This document shows positions 23,301 to 36,500 of a DNA stretch of 64,000 nt, one piece after another. Location of the stretch: positions 59,473,249-59,537,248 of the forward strand of contig OZ038423.1 of assembly GCA_964036155.1 (NCBI GenBank), written 5' to 3'. The notes under the pieces are model-generated. The model was not told where the DNA came from, did no database searches, and was given only the letters and a program-made list of their open reading frames with translations. Positions within the stretch are counted from its first letter, which is position 1. Each line of letters begins with the position of its first letter. Made by a program: the position numbers and the translations under genes. This stretch comes from Diploscapter coronatus (taxonomy: Eukaryota; Nematoda; Chromadorea; Rhabditida; Rhabditidae).

Positions 23301-23947
23301 CTATTTTTCAGGCTTTTCCGGGACGGATTGCTCTTTAATCGAGGTTTTCTTGGCGTAGGCCTCCCGAGCGATTTTTCTTTGCAATTGACCCAAACGATCG
23401 CCCAGACTGTTCATCATCTAAAAATAAGTAAAATTATTCAAACAAAATCTGAATTTTGAGTTTACCTCGGAAGTTTTAACAAGTCTCCTTCGACAATCTT
23501 GTAGCTTGTCGACGTAAGATCGTATATTCAAGGGTTCTTCGATATTATCCAGACTTTTGACGTACTAAAATAAGAATAGTTTGCTTAAATTCAAATAACG
23601 ATATCATGAATTATGCTCTAGTTAAATCTGAATAATAGCATTTTTATCATATTGATTTAGCTATTGACATAAATAATAATGTATAAAACTTATTTGGCTA
23701 AGATTATAAGGAGTATTAAAGGTAAATAATATATTAAAGACTAAGCTTAAGCTAAGATAGTTTTATTTAAATTAAAATAATACTTATGAAATATTTAAAC
23801 CTCAGCTAGCGCGTCAGCATGTCGTTCTAATTGGTGTTGAGAGCCGAGGGTGTTATTCATCTGAGCCTCCAAAGCCTCGAGATTAGTGGAAAATGCCGTG
23901 AGAAGCAAATTACCGCCATCCAAGGCAACCGGCGTTTCAGGCATCAT
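23301..23947 (-). CDS. snpn-1: Snapin (BLOC-1 / BORC subunit)
   Basis: Small coiled-coil adaptor of the BLOC-1 and BORC complexes and SNAP-25 binding, acting on lysosome-related organelles and synaptic vesicles. Three exons (23801-23947, 23466-23564, 23301-23417), all phase 0, give 120 residues. The diagnostic C-terminal half matches snapin in spacing and wording: IRSYVDKLQDCRRRLVKTSE, then DRLGQLQRKIAREAYAKK, compared with the human PYVKKLL.ARRR and ERLRRL.....AKE pattern. The N-terminal half is a helical, heptad-like region. Two consecutive ATGs open the frame; the first was used. An acceptor (aatttcag) lies 21 nt upstream. Head-to-tail with ivd-1, 393 bp apart. BLOC-1/Snapin assignment is good but rests on a short protein. 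Confidence 0.82.
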
Positions 23948-24882
23948 ATTTTAATTTGATAATTGACCTGAAATTAAATAAATATAATTAAAAATGTGAA
24001 TAATTTCAAATTACTTGGAGGGAAAATAAACTTAAATTAGTCTAAATCAGATTCGATCTTCTTAATCTTATTAAAAAGAATTCGAATATGAGATTCAACT
24101 TTAAATCTTACGACTAAAACAAGTATAACTTTCAAAAGTATTCATGAAATCTAGGTAAGAAAATGAAGGTATACTTTAAAAGACGAAAAAGTAATTGTCG
24201 TTTAGCGGAAACGACCGCACGTTATTATGTGACAACGAAACATCACGCAGTTTTGAGAGAGCGAAAAGATATTGGCAGCCAGAAAAGTATTCAACTTTTG
24301 CAAGCACAAAATAGGTGAAAATCGATTTATAACTATCAATTCGGTAACAACAAGCTTTGAAATAGTCATATTTCTACTTTTTAGACAAATCTACCCATTA
24401 TTTAATTATTTACAAATCTCTAAGTTTTGTTACCAAAAAGTCTTGTCATTATTGAATTTTAACTATAACTTACCTGAATAAATACAATCGTGATCATTTA
24501 GGTGGGTCTTCATTGCAAATGCGTCAGAAATATAGACACGTGGTGGCTAATACAGCCTCTTAGACTTGTTTATATATTGTGACGAGTGATATGTGATCAT
24601 TAGTCATTGAAGTTTTACACTTACACTTCAAATTGTACCCTCCGTGATCACAATATAATGTAGTTATAATTTAAATGCCATACTTATTTAAGCCAAAGAT
24701 ATTTATTGAAGTTCTTCAGTGCTGTAGTTAGAATTTAAATTCAACATTTTTATCCAAATTAAGTAGGTTCGTTGAAGTTCTTTATTATTGCCACCCGAAA
24801 ACTCAGAGACAATATATAAAATATGAAATAAAATATCTTAGATTTAGTGATAATTTACAAATATCCAAACTGATTTAAACTG
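23948..24882. other. Spacer upstream of snapin
   Basis: 935 bp with no supported gene. The orphan acceptor ttaatttcag (minus) at 23968-23977 is likely the snapin trans-splice or 5'UTR acceptor. Confidence 0.45.
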
Positions 24883-26975
24883 TTATTTCAAAATATCGTG
24901 TGACCTTCGCTTATTGCCGAAAATTGATAGGCCAACGAGATTTACTGAGATTAGGGATGAGTTAGAGAGCGGACGAGATTTATTTGCCTTTAGTTTTCCC
25001 AACTTTAAATCGAATAGAAATTGTTCTGGGTTCGGTTTAATCGGGTATCCATTGGTCCTAAAATTATAGTCGTCATTTCAACTGAATATACTTAAACTAT
25101 TGATATTCTCGAATTTATCTCCGATATTTAAAAGTTAGGGTAACGATTACTGTAATTTCCAGAAAGGCGAATGCATATCGGGGGTTTCCGGGTAAACATA
25201 GGGCAATAGTCTTGCGTAATATCGTTGGTAAACCCCTAAAACACTATTTTATTTTAAATTTATAAAAAAAAAAAAAAAAACGAAATCAACCTCGAACACT
25301 ATTCGTGTCCCAGTCCTTCATAATATTTTCGTGGGTTTTGCTTTCAGCCAAAGGTATTGGCAGTTTTCCGAGGCCCAGTCCCTTCAGATATAGCAATCTT
25401 TTGTTGTTCTCCCTTAGGGCAGCGAGTATTTTCTCCTTCATTCTGGAATTTGGTTTGGAGTCATTTGAATAATTGTTCTAAAGAAACAGACCTGCACTCC
25501 AACTGGCGATTTCGCTTATCTTCTGGAACGGAAAAATGCACTTCACAGGCAACGGCTAGAATACTAGATTTCCCGAACCACTTGTCTATTTCGAATTCGA
25601 CATCATCTGAAAAATTCCTTCTTTTATTTATTTAAAAAGGGTATTTTTTACCGATTAACTCTTCAAATCCGCCCTTGACAGATTCAAATACCGTCGTCAC
25701 GACTTTCGTCTTGTAGATATTGTTTCTCAGAAAGTCGTCAACTGAAATCTACTTTTGATTGATTTTAAAGCATTCGAACCTGGGTCTCTGATTCTATCGA
25801 TTTGGTCGATAGTAACCGCTTTAGTAATGGGCGGTAGGTGATAGGATCTTAGATTTAATAGGTCCTAAAATAGGGCTGATCTTCGCCAAAATCAATTTGA
25901 AGAGACTTTACCTTGTGGAGTCCATCTTTAAGCAAATTTCCGCTGGATGAATAGTGTTGGTTTTTGGCTTTGGGTATGAGTTTTGGGGAAATGCTAATAA
26001 TTTTTGGCTGGTATTGATAGCTGGATGATAGAGTGGCGGATTTTTGTGCCTCCTTTATCAGTGCCGGTACACGGGCAGCAGCGGCTGATTGTTGACTTAA
26101 TCCCGCCTGCAGCGAGGTCGATGTTTGTAAACCAGGCGACACGGACGAAGCTGGCGGGTTGATCGGCGAAAACCTCGGAGAGAATGGCGACAGTTCGGAG
26201 GTCGAGTGGTAGCCCATCGATCCGGCGTCGTCGATGAAACCAATCTGAAAAGCGAACTTCGACGTGGTCGTCAAAATCAGACCTAGAGAGGACGATCGTC
26301 AGCGACTTTCCTATATTTTATCGTCTGGCGAAAGTCCTCCCTAGGCCTGAGTTTATTCTTGTAACCTCCGATGACGTCAGATTTTTCTTTAAAATCGGAC
26401 ATCATCAAAGATTTGTTTAAACCTGGCACCTGCTGAAAAGTTTCCAGATGCGGCAGGGACGATAGAACGGATGCATCAGTTGAGTAGCCTTCGGAATCGG
26501 AGGTTCGGTCTCTCTCGACGAAATTCTGACTCCGGATGTCGGATCTTCCAAGGACGGTGATCGGAACCTCGATTTTCGTCGGTGTCGACTCTTTCTTCTT
26601 CGGAATAGGAGACACGCTGACTTTCGCTGATCTTTCGGATTTCTGCGACTCTTCTGGTCTGCCTCGTTTGATGCCGGACTTGAGACGGACATCAGGAGCC
26701 GTGAAAATTACTTCAACCGGTTCCGCAGATGATTCCGTCGGAGCCTTTTTGCCGACCCTGCGGGACATCGGTGCCACAGCGGGCGTGGTGAACACCACCT
26801 CCTGCGACGTCTTCCAGGGCTTCTGCTCGGATTTCTTCGGCGATTTCTCTCGCTGCTTCTTCGACGTTTTCTGGTTCTCCTTGTCTGTGTCGGCGTCTTG
26901 GTTCTGCTCCCGTCGTCGTCGGCGTCCGGAGACGCGTTTCCAAATCGCGCGGCCGAATTTCTCGAGTCGCTCCAT
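24883..26975 (-). CDS. Uncharacterised basic, largely disordered protein
   Basis: Eight exons (26307-26975, 25912-26244, 25780-25864, 25652-25741, 25492-25606, 25291-25442, 25151-25235, 24883-25057) close in frame to 567 residues. Residues 1-330 are rich in Lys, Arg, Ser, Pro and Glu with a KEN-box-like TDKENQK and several S/T-P sites, including STPTK and LSPFSPRFSPINPP, suggesting a phosphorylated nuclear or cell-cycle protein (inference). Residues 335-550 look folded (helical, with VTIDQIDRIRDPVDDFL, FEIDKWFG, ILAALRENNKRLLYLKGLGL). I do not recognise the family. Weak points: the first donor (AAA|GTCGCT) is poor, although it is the only one that keeps the frame and avoids the TAG downstream, and the frame stays open upstream of the chosen ATG to an acceptor near 27017, so an earlier exon may exist. 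Confidence 0.65.
25264..25280 (+). repeat. Poly-A homopolymer
   Basis: About 17 A on the plus strand within an intron of the uncharacterised gene (poly-T before an acceptor on the coding strand). Confidence 0.85.
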
Positions 26976-27072
26976 GTTCACCAATTCAGGATAGGGTTCG
27001 GCGTCGTGCGCAGATAGATATCTGAAATGTCGGCGGTGATTTTCGGAAAACTCCAACGATTTACAAGCGACT

Positions 27073-27212
27073 ACTTGGAAATCGTGAACCCTCGTGCCCC
27101 ACGTACCATTGGAAATAGCATACGGTTAGGCTAGGGTATTGGATGGTAGCATTTCTTTCTTCCAAGCTAATACGCACGCCACGTGTGGTACGAGGACTCA
27201 CGGTTTTCAGGT
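27073..27212. mobile_element. MITE-like inverted-repeat element, family A copy 2
   Basis: About 140 bp. The left end acttggaaatcgtgaaccct continues with cgtgccccacgta. The complement of the right end reads acctgaaaaccgtgagtcct and continues with cgtaccacacgtgg. These are imperfect terminal inverted repeats of about 34 bp, matching the copy at 15568-15698. Confidence 0.68.
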
Positions 27213-30200
27213 TGCCTTTAGAAAGTAGTTTCAAGTTTTAACCCTGTGTGAGATGGAGTGCGAGAAATTCAGGCCTCTAATAGCTAAGAATTGTCGGAGA
27301 TCAAATCTTAGAGGTCAGTTTTGACTTTGAAGCGTCGGTGTCGTTGCTTCGCGTAGCGGCGCCCCCAACGAATAAAGGGAGGGCTGATTTCGTCGCTTCG
27401 TTTTCGACGTTTGAGATCTTCCTATTTGAGATTACGGTAGGCCATACAATTAGCAATGGAGCACGAATAATTATCAATATAGCAGATTTTACGAGACTTG
27501 TAATTTTTCATGGAAAAAGTCGGCTGGAAGTTAAAGCAGTTTAACAAATAGTTCAAACCATGATATGGAGGTTCGCAAGGATTAAGCGTTCGAGAAGAAA
27601 AGAGAAGGTAGGCAAACATGCGAATTTTTCAGCATGTGTATGCTGGGATTTGAAACTTTTGGGCGAAGTATATTTGATGTTCTAATTTTTTACAATTTAA
27701 AAATTAGCATAGTTGTTTCCTCAGACTTCCTGGTCGGAGAAATGAAAATATTTTTTTTAAAAAGCTAAGATAAGACTTAAATGTAGGAATTTTAAAAACA
27801 ACTGAGGATGAGATGCAAATTTTCGGGGTAGTGTTGCCAAAATGTGTGATGTTTTCAAGAATGGCATTTTTTTCGATCCGTTCGCCTAGCGGGTGAGGGG
27901 CTTTCGATTTTCCTTTTGTCACGGAGCATGTTTCTTGCGGACGCGTTGCGCAATTTTCCTCGACGACAAAGGCGAGCAGAGCAAAAAACAAAAATCCAGT
28001 AGCCGATAAATCGCGAATAACAAATTGCGCCTAGCAATCTTGAAAATATGATCTCATTCCTTTCAGATACAAAGTTGGATCGTTCGAAATTTGCAAGGCT
28101 ATGCAAACAAACGCTCTTCTCGACGAAACATATCGATTATTAGAATATGAATTCCAAAGGGGTTGTACCGAGGAACTTTTCAGCGGCTTTTTATTTGAGT
28201 ACTTATTTTTATATACGTCAAAAGTGAGAAGATGTACACTCCGAAATCGAATTCCATGGGTACTCCCTCAAGTGGGTAAAATAGTTTTGAAGTGTAGCGC
28301 AAACGAGAATTTTTAATCGAAGCCTATAAAAGTTTGAAAAATCTGATTGATTCTAGGAAAAACGAATGATACATTGCTTGATTCCGACAAGTTTCGTCGA
28401 GATATTTGCTGAGATAAATTGATAGAAAAAGCGCGGTGATTTTGAGATGTCTTAAATCCCTTCTTTGCCATACTATCTAAAACAAACATTCCAAAGACAG
28501 TTCAAATAAAAATTTCCAAATCATCTTAAACTTCATTCTTTTCTACAAGGGAGAAAATCTAAGTGAAAGTTCCTATCTAAAAATACGTTCAACAAGTATT
28601 TTTAAAGGGTGTAAATCTGATCTCGAAAATATAAGAGTGCTAGAAATATCGTACGATTAGAACAGAAACAATGGTCGAAGCGCCTGTAGAAGCTCTTGAG
28701 AAAAACGATATACAAGTGGATTTCTCATAGATAAGGGCGATCTGATAGAGTTTAGAGAAACGGACAAGTCTCCTGGCTCTGAGAAATGCTAGTGTGAAGC
28801 TGGGGATATTATCAAATTATATGCCATGCGTTTCCGGGCCTATCCTTTAGCATTGGTCACTCTAATAAATTCGCCTAGCGTTAATGCATTATATCTAATG
28901 GCTTAGAACAATGTTCTGATCTTCTGCGTGTTTTCCATGATCATATAGTTAAGCATGTCAGAGTAGAGAAAAACCCCTGACGTCATAAAGCTATAACATA
29001 ATGAAAGATATGCATGAAACTTATAATATGCCGTCCGGTTTCGGGGAAATATGAAAGTTAGAGAAGGCGGGGAAACAGTAATAACGAAAAAGAATTTGAA
29101 TCAATGCACTTAAGAGGCCAAAGGAACTTGAATTGATTCAAATCAAATTGAATTACACCATTTTTTAGGGTAGTAAAATTGAAAGTTTTTTTCCATTTTT
29201 TCTATAGAAATCGCATCGTAAAAGTGAAGTTTTGATGGAAATTTGGGTAGCGGTCAAAAATCCGGATTAAATCGGATTAGCATTGGCTAGTCGAATAGGA
29301 TTTAGGCCGATCGAAAACATGAGTAATATGGAATTTCTGATCATAGCATTGATGTTTACTTATGGTTTATTATAAAATGTTTTAGGTTTAAAAATCTGAT
29401 AACCCACTTTTTTGTCAAACAAATTTCAGACTAATGACTAAACTGAAATGCAAATATGGTTTGAGATAAACTATTTCCGCGAAAAATTCGCTCCGCGCCC
29501 CCAAATTTATGGCCCATTTCAGTGGAACGAACTTGGAATAAATCGCTCGGCAAGGAACAGAAAATGCAAAAATGTCCCGTATGTCGAACGTTTTTTATGA
29601 TTAAAGATACAAGAGCCAGAAAAGGAAAAAAATACCCTTTACCTTGATAGTCAAATGAATTGAATCTATTTGAATTGAAATCATTGAAATTCCAATTCGA
29701 TTACGCCCACAATACGATGAATTTACCACATTTTAAATGTCAGAGTTTCGAATTTCATTTTTTATTTGAAAAAAGTATTACCTTAAGTTTGTAGGAGACA
29801 ACATCTTTATGTATAAAATATTTTAGAAAGTTTAGAAAATCTTAGAATATTTCAAATCTACCCGAATAGTTTGAAAATGAGGTTTAAGAACATTTTAAAT
29901 TCGGACAAACTTCGACTTTTAACGTAGGAAAAATGTTAATCTGATAAATAAATAGAAAAAGTGCGTGAATTGATAAAGTATTCAGCGGAATGTGTAAGAT
30001 TTATGTTACAAGTTCTAACAAAGCAAAATTTCAGCAATTTAAAAATTGATAAATAGAACTAAATTGTGAATTTGAATGTAAATAGATGAACCTAACATTT
30101 GAAAATAAAGCATAAATTTTAAATTGAAGTTAACTGTTAATTTAATGCTCAAAAATAAATATAAAATTTGAAAATACATATAAACTGAAACTAACAGGAC

Positions 30201-30446
30201 TGAGTAAAAATGAATGACGTCAGAAAAAAAAACTTGCAAAAATAGGCCATTCACCACATGCTCTTCCATGTTATCCATTAGTCATTATGATTGACTGATG
30301 ATAAAACCAAGTAGCCTAATAGACAAATAAAATAAAGGTTAATATTTGTAGATGGTTTAAACTATTCGATGTATATTGTGCTCTTAACGTATATTATTAG
30401 CGCTTTACCAAGTCCTTTTATAAAAGTGCAGGAATAAGAGAAATTC

Positions 30447-30452
30447 TTTATT
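30447..30452 (-). terminator. Polyadenylation signal (AATAAA on minus strand) for the cadherin gene
   Basis: TTTATT on the plus strand, about 92 nt beyond the cadherin stop codon. Confidence 0.5.
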
Positions 30453-30543
30453 ATTCAATTCAATTAAAGATTTAAAAATATGTCATTGGATGTTGGGGCC
30501 TGGAATTTTAAATTTAAATAAATTATTTTTAAAAATAGACAAA

Positions 30544-33500
30544 TTACATAATCGGAGGTAGATATGCATTGGACCCCTTGCCTCCGTAAACCGGGTACCT
30601 TTCCCCTGAATTATTATAATTTTAAAATGTTAACATTTTAAAATTACCCTTCATTTTCTCCTCCTTCTTGATTAGATGTTTCTTGTATCTAACGACGAAG
30701 CAAATGTAGATGCATAACGATATCAGGATTAACAAAAGTAGCGATATTCCTGCTATCGCTAGAACAATGCTTCTTGGAAGGTGTAGCGAAGATTGCTCTT
30801 CCATTTTATGTTTATCTTCACAGTGCTTAAATGAAAATGTAACGCCATATTTCTCATGGTTAGCTTCCCACCTCTAAATTAACGACTTTAAAGTGTTGAT
30901 GCAAATTCGCCAATCTTTCATTTTCCATTGCTTTCGCGAAAAGAACCATAGTTTCGTTGATATCCAGCACCATGCCGTTTTTGGTGAGATGGAAACAGAC
31001 TGTCGACCTAAAAATTATAAGTTTCCCTTAGGTCTAAAAATTAGAACACCAATTTCCATTTCTCATGTCCTCTTTTACAGAAGCCATGTGAAAATCTAAG
31101 TCGTTTCCAGCGTCGAAGACATTTTCTAACTGCCTAAATTTGGAGTGATTTTCGATTTATTTTTAAAATTTGGCTGACTTTCCAAATTCCTCAATTTCCA
31201 GGCCCATTTTGTCTGGTGGTATGCCGAAAATATATCTTTGTTTGTGGGAGTCTTTCACAAAGTGGATCTAAAATGAAATAATTTCGAAGCCTAAGATTTT
31301 TAAAGCTTTAAAATACATTATTTCAAACTTTACCAGACTTGGAATACAGTTAAAACTTTAAGACTTATAAAATATTCTTTTTCAGTTTTGTAGAGGTCTA
31401 AGACATTTTAGGATATAAAATTGACCTGCTTATCGAAATGACCCAGATGTCTCTGATCACGTTTATTCTGTGCATCAATTTTGATCATATACACGCCATC
31501 CGGTCGGTCCGTAATCGATTCGGCTACCGTAATCCCTCCGGTTTTTTCGTTGATTCTAATCGCACCCTCGGGAGACATCAAATGACGGCCTTTTTCGTAA
31601 GTCGCTCTAATTTAGACAGTTTTTTTTTTAAATGATATAAACATTTTATGATTTATAAAACTGTCAAAATTTGTTTATTTGAAATTACTTTAAGGAATAA
31701 TTTCAAGATATCTAAACCTCTAAAAATAGTAATTTTATTTTCATTTTTAACAGTTAGGCTTTTAGAATATATTTTGAAGAAAGACATCTTACGGAACGAA
31801 TTTCATCGTGTCCAGAGCAAACCGTATATCTCTCAATTTATCATCCTCGATTTCAATAGGTATTTTCAGATTTTGAAGATCATCTCCTAAATAAAAGAAT
31901 CTAAAAAAGAATCTAAAAAAGAATTAGATTTGAAAAAATACCCATCAAAATTATGCTGTTATTTTCGATTTGTAAGTGCTCAAGTTGGGGTGAATTTTCT
32001 CCAATCAGCCTCACGGAAACTTGGGCCATACTGCGATTATTCGAGTCAAATTCGATATTTTCCACTTGAGCATTGGAAATCGGGCTGAAATTTATGTTTG
32101 AAAAAATTCGTTTCCTTAACCAGACATGAGCAAAATCTACCTATCTCCGTAATATTTTTGAAAAAGTTAACCCTTTCAAATTTAAAGATTTCAACCCGTA
32201 CCAGAAACAAGTTTTGCTCGTGAATGCCCCTAGCATTATTTTGAAATACCTAGCCAAGACGCATAGGAGAACTTTCTGATCCATCTCCAATTTTCCAATG
32301 GACTTGTAGAAAATCTCCCCCGACTTCTTTCCAACCGAAAATTCGTGACTGAAGCTGTTTTTCTGGCCTGAAATTAAGAAGAAAATGTCCTTGAAAATGA
32401 AATCTTCGTACATGTTGGAAGTAAATAGTAGAAAATTGCGTTATTTGGAGGTAGATCCTCATCTGACGCTGTCACTTGGCCGAGTGGCAAGTCGCCAGGA
32501 ACTATCGGTTCCAAAGTGAAGGTTTGGATTCCGCCCTTAAACTAATTCTTTCCGAAAACCGAATTTCATCTTCACACCATTTCGAATTTCGGTAGGGTAT
32601 CATCAACGTCATTGACTTTTATTATTAGTAGTCTACTATCCATATCTCCAGGCTGTTTTATATGATGGTAAGCAGTTATAATTAGCTTAAATGAATTTTT
32701 AATTATCTAACTTAATTAGAGTATATACAGAGTACTCCTTCTGTTTTTCAAAATCTAATGCGCCTTTCACGAAAATATCGCCCGTAGATTCATCAATCGC
32801 AAAGGTTGAGGTTGGATCCTATATTTTCGAGTTATTAAGCATTTTTAAATTTTCAAACTTCTAGAGAATATTTCAGGTGGCGATGATGACTTCCCGCCTC
32901 TTCAGGACCGCCCTCCAAATGAGCTTTTGCCGAGTAGATTATCGTGTTTTCAGGGGTGTTCTGAAAATGCCCATTCTTCAATAATTTGTAGCCTCTATAA
33001 CAATATAATATAAAAGATGTATGAAAAATAAACTAGTGAAGGGTATAGTTGGATATTTTTCTCATGCTATTTTGTCATGCATTGCTTATAAATTGGATCT
33101 TTCTTTAGTTTTTAGACTCCAATACCTCATCGATTTTGATGACATCTCCGAACTGTGGATAGTCTAGATATGGCTTGGCCTTCTTCTTTGAGGCTTCCTT
33201 CATGAAATCTTTAATTTCAATTGATACAGGGATAATTATGCTTTTGGGGGGCTCTCCTGAATTCTATTATTAAATTCCTCTTACCATTCAAAATAAATAC
33301 CGTTATCAGTGGCCTTCACACTTAAATGATAAGGGGATCCTTCTTGCGTTGATAAGCCTATGATATCCCTCTTAATGCGAATTTCCCCGGATTTTTTGTC
33401 GATTTTAAAGTCTGAAAATCCTAATTTTATCTTTACAAATGAAAAAAATTACTTTCATCTTCTAGAGAATAGCTAATTTCACTGTTAAAGTCGTCATCTC

Positions 33501-36500
33501 TAGTCATTATCTTCTCTATGGCCGTATTTTCAGGCCAGCTATTGATAATCGTTAATTTATATTCTTCTTTTAGCGAAATAGGAACGTTATCATTGATGTC
33601 TTTCACATGGATGATGACCTGAATTTCTAGATTATCTAAAAACTAAAACTTTGGCACCCTCTAGTTTTCACCATTTTTCGTACTATTTCTCAAAGAGGGG
33701 TAGAAAATATAGGGAGATGATTTTGTTTTTTTTTTTTTTTTAACTTACCGGCATAGAATTTACGTTTCCATGCCTATCCGTTACTGTGAGAATTAACTGA
33801 TGAGCGTAAACCTTCTCCCTATCGATGTCAACCTTTTCAGAGGTCATAATAACTATTGTATCGTTATCCTAAAATTCAAATTAATTTTTAAAGAGATAAT
33901 TTCTTTTACAATGCTCGCAACATAGTTTTCATTGCCTAATCCGGATAGTTCTACATTCAAATGATCAACTCCGTCCGTATCGAATACGGGTATTCTCAAG
34001 ATTTCATCGCCAGGAGGTAGATTTTCCGGGATTTCGACCTGAAAAATTAATCTTCAAAGACTTAAAAGCCGGATGGTAGCATGAAGGCTAGAATACCGTC
34101 TTTTTCTCAAATAACTTTTTCATATCTTGTGCCACTTCGTATTGCGGTTTACAAGTTAGTCATTTTTACACGTTTTCCACACAAATTTGGTCTAACTTAC
34201 CGGTTTCTCAATCAAAGCCATGGTAGGCGGCTCATCATCAATATTGGTTAATTGGAACTTCAGCTTTAGTTGAGAGTCAATCCCTTCCTCCCCTTTCGCA
34301 TTTAGAATTAGCTCGAATTTTCGGTCTTTCTCAGATAAAGTTTCGAAGTCGATTCGATGGACTTGGGTTAGGACCCCTAAAAAGAATTACATTTAAGCAT
34401 TCTTTTTACTTAAGCTTAACAAATTACCTGATTTTTGATCGTATTTGAAAGCGCCGCTCATATCTCCTAGCATCGTTACCGGCGCTAGTTTTTGCGATGT
34501 CAAAGAAATCGCTGGTAACACTGCGACTACATATCCGGAAGGGCGTTCTTCGGGTAAGTTGATCTGAAAAATTATCGAAAAATTTTGGTTTTAAGACTTC
34601 TTTACATCAAGCTCCTTAATATCATTCGGGAAATGGGGTCTGGATTTGTCTTTTCTCAAATTTTCGAGGTACTCCTTTGAAGAGATAAGTTGCATGACGA
34701 CGGTGGCTAAAAATTTTATCTTCCGAATTTTTTTCCTACAAATCCGATTACCCTTATCCGGTCCAGAAATAACGTCAGCCATGATAAGTCTGAGGCTTTT
34801 CGCGATTTCCCGTTTCACAACTAGTTTTTTAGCTACGATTTTGATTTCATCCTGAAGTTTAATTTACAATTATAAGTTTAAAATTTGTTCAACCTCTGTC
34901 AATTTCTTATGAAGACCGTCTTCATCAATCGCTAATATACTTTCGGAGTCCAATTTTAGCTCCGCATCTTCCAAGCCGGAGCGTAATTTTAGAGGGATAG
35001 AAAACTTGGCGGAATTTTCTAAAAATCTCATTCTTTCCTTTTTAAAATAAATTTTACCTCGATCGATAGATTTTTCAATGTATTTTTCGGCGAATACATC
35101 TCTTCTCTCCTTTCCTTCGGCTACCGTAATCTCTAGGTAAGTTTCAGCCAGTAATTTTCGCGAACTCTTCGACACCGCCCCGAGTTTTAACGTGTAGACA
35201 TCGGAATAGATATCGCTAAAAATATTTTTTTTTTATTTTCAGCAGTTAATAAAAGTAGTACGATGAGTATAAAATAAAACACCCTAAAAGTTTCGTAAAT
35301 CTTTGTGGTACTACTTTCATTAATAACATTTTAAAAACTAGAAGCTCTACCCCCTAAACTTGTCGAAGTTCACCCTCCCTCCATATCTTTCTACCGTGAT
35401 CCATCCCGGATTCCCCTGTAAAATCAGGACGTCAGCCTCGTCAATCGGTACGCCTTCTAACTCTAATTGCATCAAAGTTTCCCCTAAAAATTACCGTAAT
35501 CCTAACATTTCGAATTTACGTTAATTTACCCTCTTTTATATCACTAGCACTAATTTTTGCCTCGTATTTAGATCTTCGAAAGTGCGGGTAAGAATGAGAG
35601 TTCTTAATTATAGCAATTAGGTGCTAATTAGGAATAATTAAGTGATAATTACCGCGACGTCAACTTTGATTTCCTTCCTATCGCTAGTTTTCTCGTCTTT
35701 AACCTCAACAATTAAAATATAGTGTCCGGTCGGGGCGTTGTTTGTTACTTTGACCTAAAAATTCTCGAATTTAGGCAAATTTAGGTTTTAGATACTTCGT
35801 AAAGTTTTTCATCGATTTGTTGTATTTTCAAGAATTTCGATGCATCTCCGGAAATTTCGACTTTATTGTTGTTCTTGACCAAATCTTCATCCTTTATCTG
35901 AAATAATTCTAATTTAACTTCATCTAATGCTGGTGATAAAAGTAGCACTGTTATGTAAGCTCATTGAAAATATGCATAATAGCATCGAATTAAGTTCCTA
36001 AGTGGCTAAATTCATGTCTTAAATTTATTTCAACCTTGGTAGTTTTATTTTGAATTTAATTTACCTCAATCCCAAAAGGCATGATAATTCTACCATCAGC
36101 AATTCTAATAATTTTATCAGTGGTTCGAATTTTCGGAGGACTATCATTTGCATCGTTCACTTTAACTGATACTTGGATAGGTTTTATTTCACCTAAATCT
36201 AACTTTTGAGCATATTTAATTTTAAATTATCACCATTTTTAGGCATCAGTATTAAATAGTGAATGGATTGAGATTCCGCGTCAAGACATTGGCTTTCAGG
36301 GCAATTTAATGTCAAAGATTTTCCATTTAAAAGGAATCTTAAATTTATCTTGAATTACATATTTGATTAATTTAAATTTTACCTTCCGTCCTGAGACGCG
36401 ATTTTCATACCATCATATGGTAGGTCGCCAATTTTGGCGCCGTTTTCTGCACCCTCGGAAATTTCGAACTCGACATTCTCTAGCCTCTTAGGCTCAGATC

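Larger units (their letters stand above)
26976..30543. other. Large intergenic region
   Basis: 3.6 kb between the uncharacterised gene and the 3' end of the cadherin gene. It contains the family A element at 27073-27212. The rest is AT-rich with short ORFs of unconvincing composition. Around 29100-29160 and 29655-29705, aattgaatc/aattgaaat words recur. No RNA gene was recognised. Confidence 0.45.

Noticed and set aside
26536..26994. 152-codon open frame on the plus strand
   Set aside because: It is the antisense shadow of the Lys/Arg/Ser-rich exon of the uncharacterised minus-strand gene, with Phe/Ser/Asp-rich composition and no splice context.
27073..27237. An open frame on the minus strand upstream of the uncharacterised gene, linkable by a 43-nt intron
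   Set aside because: It coincides with the family A inverted-repeat element, whose other copy is intronic, so the openness is probably fortuitous.
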